From assembly GCF_013778305.1 (NCBI RefSeq), contig NZ_JACEIC010000002.1:809708-873707 (forward strand): a DNA stretch of 64,000 nt, given 5' to 3'. Positions 18,080-25,548 of this stretch are shown piece by piece. Both the position numbers and the translations under genes were made by a program. The first letter of the stretch is position 1, and every line of letters begins with the position of its first letter. The notes beneath the pieces were generated by a model that saw nothing but the letters and a program-made list of their open reading frames with translations, did no database searches and was not told the origin of the DNA. Origin of the DNA: Nocardioides agri. GTDB lineage: Bacteria; Actinomycetota; Actinomycetes; Propionibacteriales; Nocardioidaceae.

Positions 18080-19424
18080 CCGGACCACGAGCGCGGCCAC
18101 CGGCCGCACTCCTGGTCCGTGTCAGACGACGACCTCCTCGAGACCGGTGCTGGCCCGAGGAGCCCGGGCCGTGGACGGCGACTCGACCTGCACTCCCCGG
18201 CCGTGCCCAGCGGCGGGTCACCAGCAGCAGGGCGCCGACCCATGCGGCAGCGACCAGCCAGGCTGCCAGCACGTCGGTGGCCCAGTGGTAGCCGAGGTAC
18301 ACCCGGCTGCCCCCCACGAGGAACGCCGCCACGGCTGCGCCGGCGACGGTCGCGAACCGGACACCGCGGCCGTTCAAGTGCGGCCACAGCAACCAGACCC
18401 CCAGCGAAAGGAACGCAGCCGTCATCAACGTGTGACCGGACGGGAAGGACGGCGTGGCTTCGGCCGCGCCGAGCCGGAACGCGGCTCCCGGCCGAGCACG
18501 GTCGACGATGCGCTTCACCCCCACGACGAGAGCTCCGGCACCGGCCATTCCGGCCGCGAGCACGACTGCCTCCCGGTACCAGCGACGTCCGGCCAGGACC
18601 ACGAGCACCCCGGTCGTCAGGACCGCGACGCTCCCTTCGCTTCCGGCGAACGAGGCTGCGTTGGCGGCGTGGCTGAGGAACGACGTCCGGTGGCTGACCA
18701 CGCCGGAGGTGATTGTCGGGTCGTAGGACGTCACGCTGTCGGCTTCGAGCACCGCATCGGAGAGTAGAACCACGCCGAGTGTCGCGATGGCGCACGCCGC
18801 TGCCGCCAGCCAGGGGCCGACCCGCACCTGGTGCGCTCGCAGCAACGAGACGATCGCTGGCAACAACGACAGGGCGACGATCCCGATCGTGATGACCTCG
18901 ATGTGGTCGCGCAGCAAGGGGATCCCGCCGAGCAGATAGCCGGCCAGCAGCATCGTGGTGCACCACAGCGCCCCGCCTGCGATGTTATAGGCCAGGTAGG
19001 TCCGGTAGGGCATCTTGCCGGCGCCGGCAGCGACCGGCGTGAACGTGCGTGCGACCGGGACGAAGCGGGCGAGGACAACAGCTCGTGGGCCGTGGCGGTC
19101 GAAGAAGCTGCTCGCGCGATCGAGGTGCGCCGGGTTGAGCAGGCGTGATCGGGGCCGTGTCAGGACTCGGGGGCCGTACCGGCGCCCCACGGCGTACCCG
19201 ACCTGGTCTCCGATGACGGCAGCGGCGCACACCAACGGGACCACCGCCCAGATCGGAACTCCGATGGTGCCGTGCGCGACCAGGAGCCCAGCGGTGAACA
19301 GGAGCGAGTCGCCTGGGAGGATGAACCCGGCCATGAGCCCGGTCTCGATGAACACGACAGCCATCACCAGCAGGACGGCCAAGGGGCCCAGCGAGGTGAG
19401 GAGGGCGTCGAGCGTGCCCGTCAT
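17946..19424 (-). CDS. DedA (VTT) - PAP2 phosphatase fusion, C-terminus read through a pseudogene
   Basis: 492 aa. Residues 1-200 are a DedA/SNARE-associated domain (ETGLMAGFILPGDSLLFTAG, FFDRHGPRAVVLARFVPVAR, YNIAGGALWC), a family now known to move polyprenyl phosphates or lipids across the membrane. Residues 215-400 are a PAP2 domain with KRIVDRARPG, PSFPSGHT and SRVYLGYHWATDV, the three phosphatase motifs. The pairing suits recycling of polyprenyl pyrophosphate. The last 80-90 residues are basic and read antisense to the MMPL remnant, so the original stop codon has probably been lost. Start overlaps the GT2 stop (ATGA). Confidence 0.85.
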   Translation of the reverse strand: MTGTLDALLTSLGPLAVLLVMAVVFIETGLMAGFILPGDSLLFTAGLLVAHGTIGVPIWAVVPLVCAAAVIGDQVGYAVGRRYGPRVLTRPRSRLLNPAHLDRASSFFDRHGPRAVVLARFVPVARTFTPVAAGAGKMPYRTYLAYNIAGGALWCTTMLLAGYLLGGIPLLRDHIEVITIGIVALSLLPAIVSLLRAHQVRVGPWLAAAACAIATLGVVLLSDAVLEADSVTSYDPTITSGVVSHRTSFLSHAANAASFAGSEGSVAVLTTGVLVVLAGRRWYREAVVLAAGMAGAGALVVGVKRIVDRARPGAAFRLGAAEATPSFPSGHTLMTAAFLSLGVWLLWPHLNGRGVRFATVAGAAVAAFLVGGSRVYLGYHWATDVLAAWLVAAAWVGALLLVTRRWARPGSAGRVAVHGPGSSGQHRSRGGRRLTRTRSAAGGRARGPAAVIPPTTTCTDVPSSASGITSERSRSSRSPVTSSAGWSSGSAR

Positions 19425-20161
19425 GCGGGCTGCTCCTGCATGCGGCGGCTGGAGGCTCGGCCGTCGCGGACCCGCCACATCACGACGCGCCACAGCGCCT
19501 CGGCGGCGATGGCGGTGGACATCTTCGAGTGGCCGGCGCGGCGCTCCACGAAGGTGATGGGAACCTCGACGACGCGCATGTCTCGGCGTGCGGCCAGCCA
19601 CGTCGTCTCGATCTGGAACGAGTAGCCGTCGGCGTGAGTGCCCTCCTCGACGAGCAGGGCGAGCGCTTCGCGTCGGTACGCTCGGAATCCGGCGGTGCAG
19701 TCGCGGACCGGAAGTCCGAGGACCAGGCGGACGTAGAGGTTCCCGCCACTCGAGATCATGCGGCGATGCCATGGCCAGTCGACGGTCCGGCCGCCGCGGA
19801 CGTATCGGGAGCCGACGACGAGGTCTGCCCCCTGGAGCGCCGCGACCAAGCGTGGCACGGCGTCGGCGGGATGTGACCCGTCGGCGTCCATCTGTACGAC
19901 GACGTCGTAGCCGTGTGTGCGGGCCCAGTTGAACCCGGCGCGGTAGGCCGCGCCGAGACCAGCCTTGCCCGGTCGGTTCAGCAGGTGCACTCGCGTGCCG
20001 AACTCCGGGTGCGCGCCGACGATCGTGGCGGTGCCGTCTGGGCTGGCGTCGTCGACCACAAGCACGTGGAAGTCGGTGAGCGACGTTTGAGCGAGGAGCC
20101 CGCGGAGGAGGTCGCTGATGGTGAGCGCCTCTTCGTAGGTGGGGACGACGATCAGGTTCAC
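19421..20161 (-). CDS. Polyprenol monophosphomannose synthase-like GT2 glycosyltransferase
   Basis: 246 aa. Dolichol-phosphate mannosyltransferase fold: NLIVVPTYEEALTISDLLRG, VVDDASPDGT, VVVQMDADGSHP with the metal-binding DxD, GSRYVRGG, and RDCTAGFRAYRREAL. It would transfer mannose or another sugar from a nucleotide sugar to a polyprenyl phosphate at the inner membrane face. There is no C-terminal transmembrane domain. GTG 20161 is chosen since it lies at the point predicted for transcription start by the direct-repeat promoter at 20185-20201. A longer form from ATG 20239 is possible on transcripts from the upstream promoter. Coupled to the DedA-PAP2 gene. Confidence 0.87.
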   Translation of the reverse strand: MNLIVVPTYEEALTISDLLRGLLAQTSLTDFHVLVVDDASPDGTATIVGAHPEFGTRVHLLNRPGKAGLGAAYRAGFNWARTHGYDVVVQMDADGSHPADAVPRLVAALQGADLVVGSRYVRGGRTVDWPWHRRMISSGGNLYVRLVLGLPVRDCTAGFRAYRREALALLVEEGTHADGYSFQIETTWLAARRDMRVVEVPITFVERRAGHSKMSTAIAAEALWRVVMWRVRDGRASSRRMQEQPA

Positions 20162-20167
20162 GCGGGC

Positions 20168-20201
20168 AACCGTCCCTCGCGGCGCCTGCACCCAACCTGA
20201 A
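20168..20201 (-). promoter_or_regulatory. Direct-repeat promoter S1 (GT2 operon)
   Basis: Minus strand: TTCAGG (20201-20196), TTGGG, TGCAGG (20190-20185), 10 nt, -10 element GACGGT, 7 nt, GTG at 20161. Spacing is one base longer than in the other seven sites. No Shine-Dalgarno lies in the right place, which fits a leaderless message. Confidence 0.7.
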
Positions 20202-20219
20202 CGCCGAAGGAGCCGCGAG

Positions 20220-20336
20220 CTACCGGTGAACGAGTTCACGCGCCGCGTCGTGCCCGGCTCCGGAGCATCCGGGGACGATCGCGACCCGCCTACGACGATG
20301 ATCGCGGTCGAGCAACGGCTCTGGCGACGGCGTCAT
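20220..20336 (-). CDS. Leaderless mini-ORF L1, 38 codons, ahead of the GT2 gene
   Basis: ATG 20336 lies exactly 22 nt past the direct-repeat element at 20359-20375 and 6 nt after its -10 (CAGGGT). It encodes a basic peptide starting MTPSPEPLLDRDHRRRR and stops at 20220, just in front of promoter S1. No family is recognised. It may be a regulatory upstream ORF, or only a start codon at the transcription start. Confidence 0.4.
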   Translation of the reverse strand: MTPSPEPLLDRDHRRRRVAIVPGCSGAGHDAARELVHR

Positions 20337-20342
20337 GTGGCC

Positions 20343-20375
20343 ACCCTGGAGCGAGGACTCTCCAGCGAACCTGAA
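20343..20375 (-). promoter_or_regulatory. Direct-repeat promoter S6 (mini-ORF L1)
   Basis: Minus strand: TTCAGG (20375-20370), TTCGC, TGGAGA (20364-20359), 10 nt, CAGGGT as -10, 6 nt, ATG at 20336. The second half-site is the most divergent of the set. Confidence 0.5.
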
Positions 20376-20433
20376 TGCAGCGGCGTGCAGGCGTCTGGGG
20401 GATCCGACCCGGCACTGGCTAGGTTCCACCGGT

Positions 20434-21198
20434 GTGAGTGGAAACGTGCTCTCCCTGGGATGGCCGCTGGCCGTCCTGCTCTCTGTCTTCACGATCGCCG
20501 CCGCCGCGGTTGTGAGATCCGCCGGTCTTGGGGACTGGCGCGCCCCGATCACCGCCGCGGCCCGCTGTGTCGTCCAGCTCGCGGCGGTCAGCCTGGTGAT
20601 CGGGTACGTGCTGCGCTCGATGTGGTGGACCGTCGCGTTCGTCGGGTTCATGGTCCTGGTCGCCGCGGGCACGTCCGGGCGCCGCATCACCGGCTCTTTG
20701 GGCTGGAGGTCGACCTGGATGGTCCTTCCGATCCTGCTCGCCGTGTCGCCACCGATCGCGCTCGCCCTGATCGCCGGTGTGGTTCCGGTTGAGCCGATCG
20801 CGGTCCTTCCGACATCCGGGATCCTCGTCGGAGGCGCCATGACCGCGGCGACCCTGGCCGGGCGCCGGGTGATCGACGAGCTCGAGGCACATCGGGGAAG
20901 CTACGACGCCGCGCTGGCGCTCGGGTTCACCCGCCGACAGTCCGTCGGGATCGTCGCCCGCGGGCCGGCGGCTCTCGCGCTCGTACCGGGACAGGACCAG
21001 ACCCGGACGGTCGGACTGGTCACGCTCCCCGGAGCGTTCGTCGGAGTGCTGCTCGCCGGGGCAAGCCCGGTCGAGGCGGGTGCCGCACAGGCGTTCATCC
21101 TCATCGCGCTCCTGATGGTCCAAGCAGTGGCGGCGGCCGTCACGATCGAGCTCATCGCCGCGGCGCAGGTCCGAGGGAAGTCCGCGCTGCCGGCCTGA
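20434..21198 (+). CDS. FetB/YbbM-family ABC transporter permease, solitary
   Basis: 254 aa with about seven hydrophobic segments. The order VRSAGLGDWRAPITAAARCV, RRITGSLGWRSTW, TLAGRRVIDELEAHRGSYDA, and GLVTLPGAFVGVLLAGASPV is that of the FetB family, the membrane half of a putative iron exporter (FetAB). The ATPase partner FetA is not next to it. GTG 20434 has no clear ribosome site; TAGGTT at 20420-20425 would suit a -10 of a leaderless promoter. It lies inside the envelope island but without the shared direct repeat in front. Confidence 0.8.
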   Translation: MSGNVLSLGWPLAVLLSVFTIAAAAVVRSAGLGDWRAPITAAARCVVQLAAVSLVIGYVLRSMWWTVAFVGFMVLVAAGTSGRRITGSLGWRSTWMVLPILLAVSPPIALALIAGVVPVEPIAVLPTSGILVGGAMTAATLAGRRVIDELEAHRGSYDAALALGFTRRQSVGIVARGPAALALVPGQDQTRTVGLVTLPGAFVGVLLAGASPVEAGAAQAFILIALLMVQAVAAAVTIELIAAAQVRGKSALPA

Positions 21199-21219
21199 GA
21201 CAGGCGCGCTGGTCAGGAG

Positions 21220-21231
21220 ACGCCTAGGCGT
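21220..21231. repeat. Short palindrome ACGCCTAGGCGT
   Basis: A perfect 12-bp palindrome between the FetB stop and promoter S2. It could be a small operator; nothing else supports a function. Confidence 0.25.
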
Positions 21232-21260
21232 GATGTCGAGGGACGTTGTTGCGTGGTGCG

Positions 21261-21293
21261 TTCAGGTTGGTTGCAGGCAGGCCACGACATCGT
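21261..21293 (+). promoter_or_regulatory. Direct-repeat promoter S2 (COG4705 gene)
   Basis: TTCAGG (21261-21266), TTGGT, TGCAGG (21272-21277), 10 nt, CATCGT as -10, 6 nt, ATG at 21300. One of the closest matches to the consensus. Confidence 0.75.
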
Positions 21294-21299
21294 GCCGCC

Positions 21300-22562
21300 A
21301 TGACCCAGCAAGCAGCCACCGCCCGCATCGACGCACGGCAGATGCTCAACAAGGTCCCCGAGGTCACCATCTGGTTCTGGGTGATCAAGATCCTGTGCAC
21401 GACTGTCGGAGAGAGCTTCGCCGACTGGATCAACATGACGCTCGGCGTCGGCCTCGTGAACACCGCAGTGCTGTTCACGGTGGTGTTCGGCGCCGTCCTC
21501 ACAGTTCAGATGACCCTGCGGCAGTACGTCCCGGTCGCGTACTGGCTCACGGTGGTCGTCGTCAGCGTCACCGGCACCCTGTACACCGACATCCTCACCG
21601 ACCAGCTGGGCGTGCCCCTGTGGATCAGCACCACGGTGTTCTCGCTGTTGCTGGCTGCGGTGTTCGCGATCTGGTACGCCCGCGAGCGCACCCTGTCGAT
21701 CCACACGATCGTCACGGTTCCGCGCGAGGCGTTCTACTGGCTGGCCGTCCTTGTCACGTTCGCGCTCGGCACGGCTGCCGGCGACTGGACGCTCGAGCTG
21801 ACCGGCTGGGGACCTGGGAAGTCTGTGCTTCTCCCGCTGGGCCTGATCGGCATCGTCACGATCGTGTGGCGCCTCGGCGCCAACGAGGTGCTCACCTTCT
21901 GGCTGGCGTACATCCTGACCAGGCCGCTCGGCGCGAACATCGGTGACTGGTTCGCCACGCCGAGCAGCGAGAAGGGCCTCGGGATCGGCACGTTCGTCAC
22001 CAGCATCATCTTCCTGGGCGCCATCTTGGTGACCGTCGTGTACCTGTCGATCTCGAGGACCGACGTCATCGAGAACCGCGAGGCACGACCGACCGGGCAG
22101 TTCGTCCGGCCAGAGCGTCAGCGGGCACTGACCGCCGTGCTCGTGACCGTCGCACTCGGAACCGTCGGCCTGCTCGCGTGGGCAAACCAGCAGCCACACA
22201 CCAGCTCGCTCGAGGCCGAGGGACCCGCGCCGAGCTGCTCCGGGTCGCCCGTCAACCAGGACCAGGCAACCCAGCGGGTCGCCTCGACGTTCCCTGCCGA
22301 CTCGGTGCACAACTACCGCACCATCACCCAGGACACGCTCCAGCTGATCGACTCCGGCGACCAGTCCGGTGCCGCCAGCCGGGTCACCGACCTCGAGACC
22401 GCATGGGACGACGACCAGGCCTCGCTGCAGCAGATGGACTGCCAGACCTGGACCTACGTCGACCAGCAGATCGACCCCGTCCTGTCTGCAGTACGCGCCT
22501 CGAACCCGGACAAGGCGCACGAGGAGGCGGCGCTGAACGCGCTGCTGGCGACCCTCGGCTGA
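21300..22562 (+). CDS. COG4705-type membrane-anchored protein of unknown function
   Basis: 420 aa. The N-terminal 260 residues have about eight hydrophobic segments, beginning LNKVPEVTIWFWVIKILCTT and VGESFADWINMTLG, a pattern typical of COG4705 membrane proteins. The family is sometimes called membrane-anchored but has no assigned role. A further transmembrane segment (ALTAVLVTVALGTVGLLAWA) is followed by a C-terminal extracytoplasmic helical domain of about 120 residues with two cysteines, which is an addition to the usual family. The start codon coincides with the predicted transcription start of promoter S2, and no ribosome site precedes it. Confidence 0.78.
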   Translation: MTQQAATARIDARQMLNKVPEVTIWFWVIKILCTTVGESFADWINMTLGVGLVNTAVLFTVVFGAVLTVQMTLRQYVPVAYWLTVVVVSVTGTLYTDILTDQLGVPLWISTTVFSLLLAAVFAIWYARERTLSIHTIVTVPREAFYWLAVLVTFALGTAAGDWTLELTGWGPGKSVLLPLGLIGIVTIVWRLGANEVLTFWLAYILTRPLGANIGDWFATPSSEKGLGIGTFVTSIIFLGAILVTVVYLSISRTDVIENREARPTGQFVRPERQRALTAVLVTVALGTVGLLAWANQQPHTSSLEAEGPAPSCSGSPVNQDQATQRVASTFPADSVHNYRTITQDTLQLIDSGDQSGAASRVTDLETAWDDDQASLQQMDCQTWTYVDQQIDPVLSAVRASNPDKAHEEAALNALLATLG

Positions 22563-22582
22563 CGGGTGGCCGCCGAGAGACA

Positions 22583-22615
22583 TTCAGGCTGCGTGCAGGT
22601 GCCTTCGGCGAAGGT
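22583..22615 (+). promoter_or_regulatory. Direct-repeat promoter S3 (mini-ORF L3 and GT2)
   Basis: TTCAGG (22583-22588), CTGCG, TGCAGG (22594-22599), 10 nt, GAAGGT as -10, 6 nt, GTG at 22622. It begins 21 bp after the stop of the COG4705 gene. Confidence 0.72.
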
Positions 22616-22621
22616 AGGACA

Positions 22622-22723
22622 GTGACGGCACAACGACCGCCCGTGGCCTGCCACCGGGCAGACGACCGCACCGGTCGAGCGATCCGTCCTCCGCTCGACC
22701 GGTGCGGTCCGGTCGGAGCCTGA
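22622..22723 (+). CDS. Leaderless mini-ORF L3, 33 codons, ahead of the GtrB-like gene
   Basis: GTG 22622 sits exactly at the predicted start point of promoter S3. The peptide begins MTAQRPPVACHRADDRTGRA and ends one base before the ATG of the glycosyltransferase gene at 22725 (TGA-G-ATG), so termination and re-initiation are tightly placed. The frame contains an 18-bp stem-loop (22664-22709). No family is recognised; a regulatory upstream ORF is the likeliest role. Confidence 0.5.
   Translation: MTAQRPPVACHRADDRTGRAIRPPLDRCGPVGA
22664..22709 (+). promoter_or_regulatory. 18-bp stem-loop within the leader of the GtrB-like gene
   Basis: GACCGCACCGGTCGAGCG (22664-22681), a 10-nt loop, and its exact complement (22692-22709). 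It ends 4 nt before the GGAG ribosome site (22714) of the gene at 22725 and lies inside mini-ORF L3, so a ribosome on L3 must melt it. Confidence 0.65.
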
Positions 22724-22724
22724 G

Positions 22725-23747
22725 ATGGAGCCGCGCCTGGTCGCCTACGTGTTGCCGGTCTTCAACGAGTCGGCCGGCATCGTCGCGTTCCACCACGAGC
22801 TGGTCGACGCGACGCGGTCGAGACCCGACCTCCGGTTCGAGTTCGTGTACGTCGACGACGGGAGCAGCGACACCTCCCTGTCCGAGCTGATCGGTCTCCG
22901 CCGGGCCGACGATCGGGTCACGGTCGTGTCTCTGTCTCGCAATCACGGCCATCAGGTCGCCGTCAGCGCCGGACTCGACCTGTGTGGCGCCGCGGACGCG
23001 GTCGTCGTCATGGACACCGATCTGCAAGACCCGCCAGCGGTGAGTCTCCGGATGCTCGTGACCTGGGAAGCCGGCGCCGACGTCGTGTACGCGCAGCGTC
23101 GAACCAGGCAGGACACCTGGTTCAAGCGGACGTCCGCATCGTCGTTCTACTGGCTGCTCGACCAGGTTTCCGAGGTCGAAATCCCGCGCCACGTCGGCGA
23201 CTTCCGGCTCATGGACAGGCGGGTCGTGGCAGAGGTTGCCCGCTACCGCGAGCACGACAGGTTCCTGCGCGGAATCGTCGCCCAGGTCGGATTCCGTCAG
23301 GAGGCGATCCTGTACGACCGCGCCGCTCGCACCACCGGAACGTCCGGATACCCGATCCGCTCGATGCTGAAGCTCGCCGCCAGCGGATTGCTCGGCTTCT
23401 CCACGACGCCGCTGCGGCTGATCAGCCGCACGGGGATCGCGATCTCCCTGGTCAGTGTCGGACTCGCTGCGTACGTGTTCGGTGTTCGCGTCTTCGACCC
23501 CGACCAGGCTGTTCCGGGATGGGCGTTCCTCGGCGTCGGCATGTTCCTGCTCGGCGGGCTCCAGCTGGTGATGATGGGTGTGATCGGCAGCTATCTCGGT
23601 CGCGTCTACGTCGAGGCCCAGGACCGGCCCCTGTACGCGATCGCGTCGTGTGCGCGCGGCCGCGGCGGCCGCGGGGACAGCGCAGGGTCTCGGGTCGACG
23701 AGCTCAGCCTTCAGCCGCCAGGACGTCAGGACCCGTCAATTTCGTAG
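22725..23747 (+). CDS. GtrB/ArnC/YkcC-like GT2 glycosyltransferase
   Basis: 340 aa. The catalytic domain has VAYVLPVFNESAGIVAFHHE, VYVDDGSSDTSLSELI, VVVMDTDLQDPP (DxD) and HVGDFRLMDRRVV. Two C-terminal transmembrane helices follow (GIAISLVSVGLAAYVFG, FLGVGMFLLGGLQLVMMGVI). This is the layout of enzymes that charge polyprenyl phosphate with a sugar for a GT-C partner, such as ArnC with ArnT, GtrB or YkcC with YkcB. GGAG lies 7 nt before the ATG. The tail, rich in Gly/Arg/Ser after residue 305, overlaps the end of the convergent GT39 gene by 44 bp. Confidence 0.9.
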   Translation: MEPRLVAYVLPVFNESAGIVAFHHELVDATRSRPDLRFEFVYVDDGSSDTSLSELIGLRRADDRVTVVSLSRNHGHQVAVSAGLDLCGAADAVVVMDTDLQDPPAVSLRMLVTWEAGADVVYAQRRTRQDTWFKRTSASSFYWLLDQVSEVEIPRHVGDFRLMDRRVVAEVARYREHDRFLRGIVAQVGFRQEAILYDRAARTTGTSGYPIRSMLKLAASGLLGFSTTPLRLISRTGIAISLVSVGLAAYVFGVRVFDPDQAVPGWAFLGVGMFLLGGLQLVMMGVIGSYLGRVYVEAQDRPLYAIASCARGRGGRGDSAGSRVDELSLQPPGRQDPSIS

Positions 23748-25548
23748 GGCCCGTCGCCGGGGCGGCTCCCTGGCTCAGGTCGTACATGACGTGCCCTCCG
23801 ATCATGGTCGGCTCGAACTCGGACTGCACCCAGGCCTCGATCTGGGTGCCTGCGGGCCCGTACGTTCCGCCCGGGATGAACCAGTGCACCTGTCGGTCGC
23901 GGACCATGGCGCTGAACTGTTGGAGCGTCGGCGCTGGGTCGGTTCCCTTGTAGCCGCCGATGGCCAGCACGGGAGCGCCCGCCTTCAGCTGGTACGCGGC
24001 TGCGCCCTTGGCGCCCAGGGTCGCGGCTGCCCAGCGGTAGTCGTGCGAACCGGTCGCAAGAGCGGTAACGACCTCGTCCGAGATCGGTGCATATGCGCCG
24101 AAGATTCCGCCGTACGCGCTGGGCGCGACCAACTCCGTCGTGGTGGCGGCTCGGCCGGGTCCGGCCATCGGACCGGACCCGACATGGGGAGACCGGACCG
24201 TGGCCACCGAGAACAGGACCGGTCCGAGCAGCGTCGCGACTAGTGCGACGACAGCCAACGGCGCCGCGATGGGCCGCTCGGAGGTGCTTCGACCGACGAC
24301 GAACGCTGCGCCGAGGCCGGCGGCGAGCACGACCGGGAACCACCATCGGAGCTCGTATCCGACGGCTGCGACGGTCGCGCCCGAGACAAGAGTCGTGAGC
24401 ACGATGGTGGCGACGAGCAGTCGGCGCACGCGAACCTTGTCGCGGCGCTCCCACGCCAGCCACGACCCGACCGCGACGAGAGCAGAGATGGGGGGCGCGA
24501 GGATCACCGTGTAGTAGGAGTGGAAGATCCCTGCCATCAGCGCGAACGTCACGGAGACCACGCCGAGCCAGGTCGTCCACATGAACACGGCCGAGCGGAT
24601 GGCGCCACCGTTCTCTCGGGGACGGCTCAGTCGCCACGCAGCGACGGCAAGGACGATGGCGGCGGGGAGGAGCCAGGTGATCTCCGCGCCGAGATCGACG
24701 CGACCGATGCGGGCGATGTTGGTCGCCCCGAGTCCTCCGGATGCTGAGGTGCTGCCGGTGCTCCCGGTGAGTCGGCCGAGGCCGTTGTAGCCGAGCGCGA
24801 GCTGGCGGACCGAGTTTGCCGGGGATCCGCCGATGAACGGCCGCGTGCCGATCGGCCACGCCTCGACGATCGCGACCCACCATCCGGCTGCTGCCAGCAG
24901 GGCGATGGCGCTCAGCGCGAGCCGGCCGACACGACGGGGGAAGGCTCCGCGCCCGTAGACGAAGTAGGTGAGCCACAGCGCCGGAAGCACCAGCCACGCC
25001 TCGAACATCTTGGTCAAGAACCCGAGGCCGGCGAGCGTCCCGGCAAGCACGAGCCACCCGCTGTCGTGGTGACCTTCGAGAGCGCGGATGGTGGCGTAGG
25101 CGGCACCGAGCAGGAGCATGGTCAGCATCGCGTCCGGGATGTTGTACCTGAACACCAGCACCGAGACCGGTGTGATCGCGAACAGCCCGCCGGCGAGCAC
25201 AGCTACCGACGTCTGCCCTGTTGTCCGTCGGACCGTGGCGTAGAGCAGCCCCACGGACGCCACGCCCTCGACCGCCTGCGGCAGCAGAATGCTCCAGGGC
25301 GAGAGTCCGAACGCCCTTACCGACAGTCCCATCGGCCACAGCGCCAGCGGAGGCTTGTCGACCGTCAACCCGTTGGCCGCGTCGAGGGAGCCGAAGAACA
25401 GCGCCTTCCACGACACCGATCCCGCCTGCGCGGCAGCCGAGTAATAGACGTTCGCAAACCCGGACTCGTCGAGCTGCCAGGTGAACAGGAGTGCCGAGCC
25501 TGCCAGGAGCAGCATCAGCGGAGCCCGCTGTCGAAGACCATCAGGCAT
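23704..25548 (-). CDS. GT39-type (ArnT/YkcB-like) membrane glycosyltransferase
   Basis: 614 aa. About eleven hydrophobic segments, then a C-terminal extracytoplasmic domain. The first loop has ESGFANVYYSAAAQAGSVSW and then LTVDKPPLALW, the catalytic-loop pattern of GT39/PMT_2 enzymes that use polyprenyl-phosphate sugars on the outer face. The C-terminal domain with GTDPAPTLQQFSAMVRDRQV resembles actinobacterial YkcB-type proteins. ATG 25548 overlaps the PIG-L stop by 8 nt; ATG 25587 is an alternative. The GT2 gene convergent with it is a plausible sugar-charging partner. Confidence 0.85.
   Translation of the reverse strand: MPDGLRQRAPLMLLLAGSALLFTWQLDESGFANVYYSAAAQAGSVSWKALFFGSLDAANGLTVDKPPLALWPMGLSVRAFGLSPWSILLPQAVEGVASVGLLYATVRRTTGQTSVAVLAGGLFAITPVSVLVFRYNIPDAMLTMLLLGAAYATIRALEGHHDSGWLVLAGTLAGLGFLTKMFEAWLVLPALWLTYFVYGRGAFPRRVGRLALSAIALLAAAGWWVAIVEAWPIGTRPFIGGSPANSVRQLALGYNGLGRLTGSTGSTSASGGLGATNIARIGRVDLGAEITWLLPAAIVLAVAAWRLSRPRENGGAIRSAVFMWTTWLGVVSVTFALMAGIFHSYYTVILAPPISALVAVGSWLAWERRDKVRVRRLLVATIVLTTLVSGATVAAVGYELRWWFPVVLAAGLGAAFVVGRSTSERPIAAPLAVVALVATLLGPVLFSVATVRSPHVGSGPMAGPGRAATTTELVAPSAYGGIFGAYAPISDEVVTALATGSHDYRWAAATLGAKGAAAYQLKAGAPVLAIGGYKGTDPAPTLQQFSAMVRDRQVHWFIPGGTYGPAGTQIEAWVQSEFEPTMIGGHVMYDLSQGAAPATGPTKLTGPDVLAAEG

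Noticed and set aside
17422..20195. Very long open frames over the envelope island (514 to 749 codons)
   Set aside because: They are antisense or run-through frames of the GT2 and DedA-PAP2 genes; only the parts with family motifs were kept.
20386..20434. Ninth direct-repeat promoter for the FetB gene (TGCAGC...TGCAGG)
   Set aside because: The half-sites are 10 bp apart and 43 nt from the start codon, unlike the rigid spacing of the eight others.
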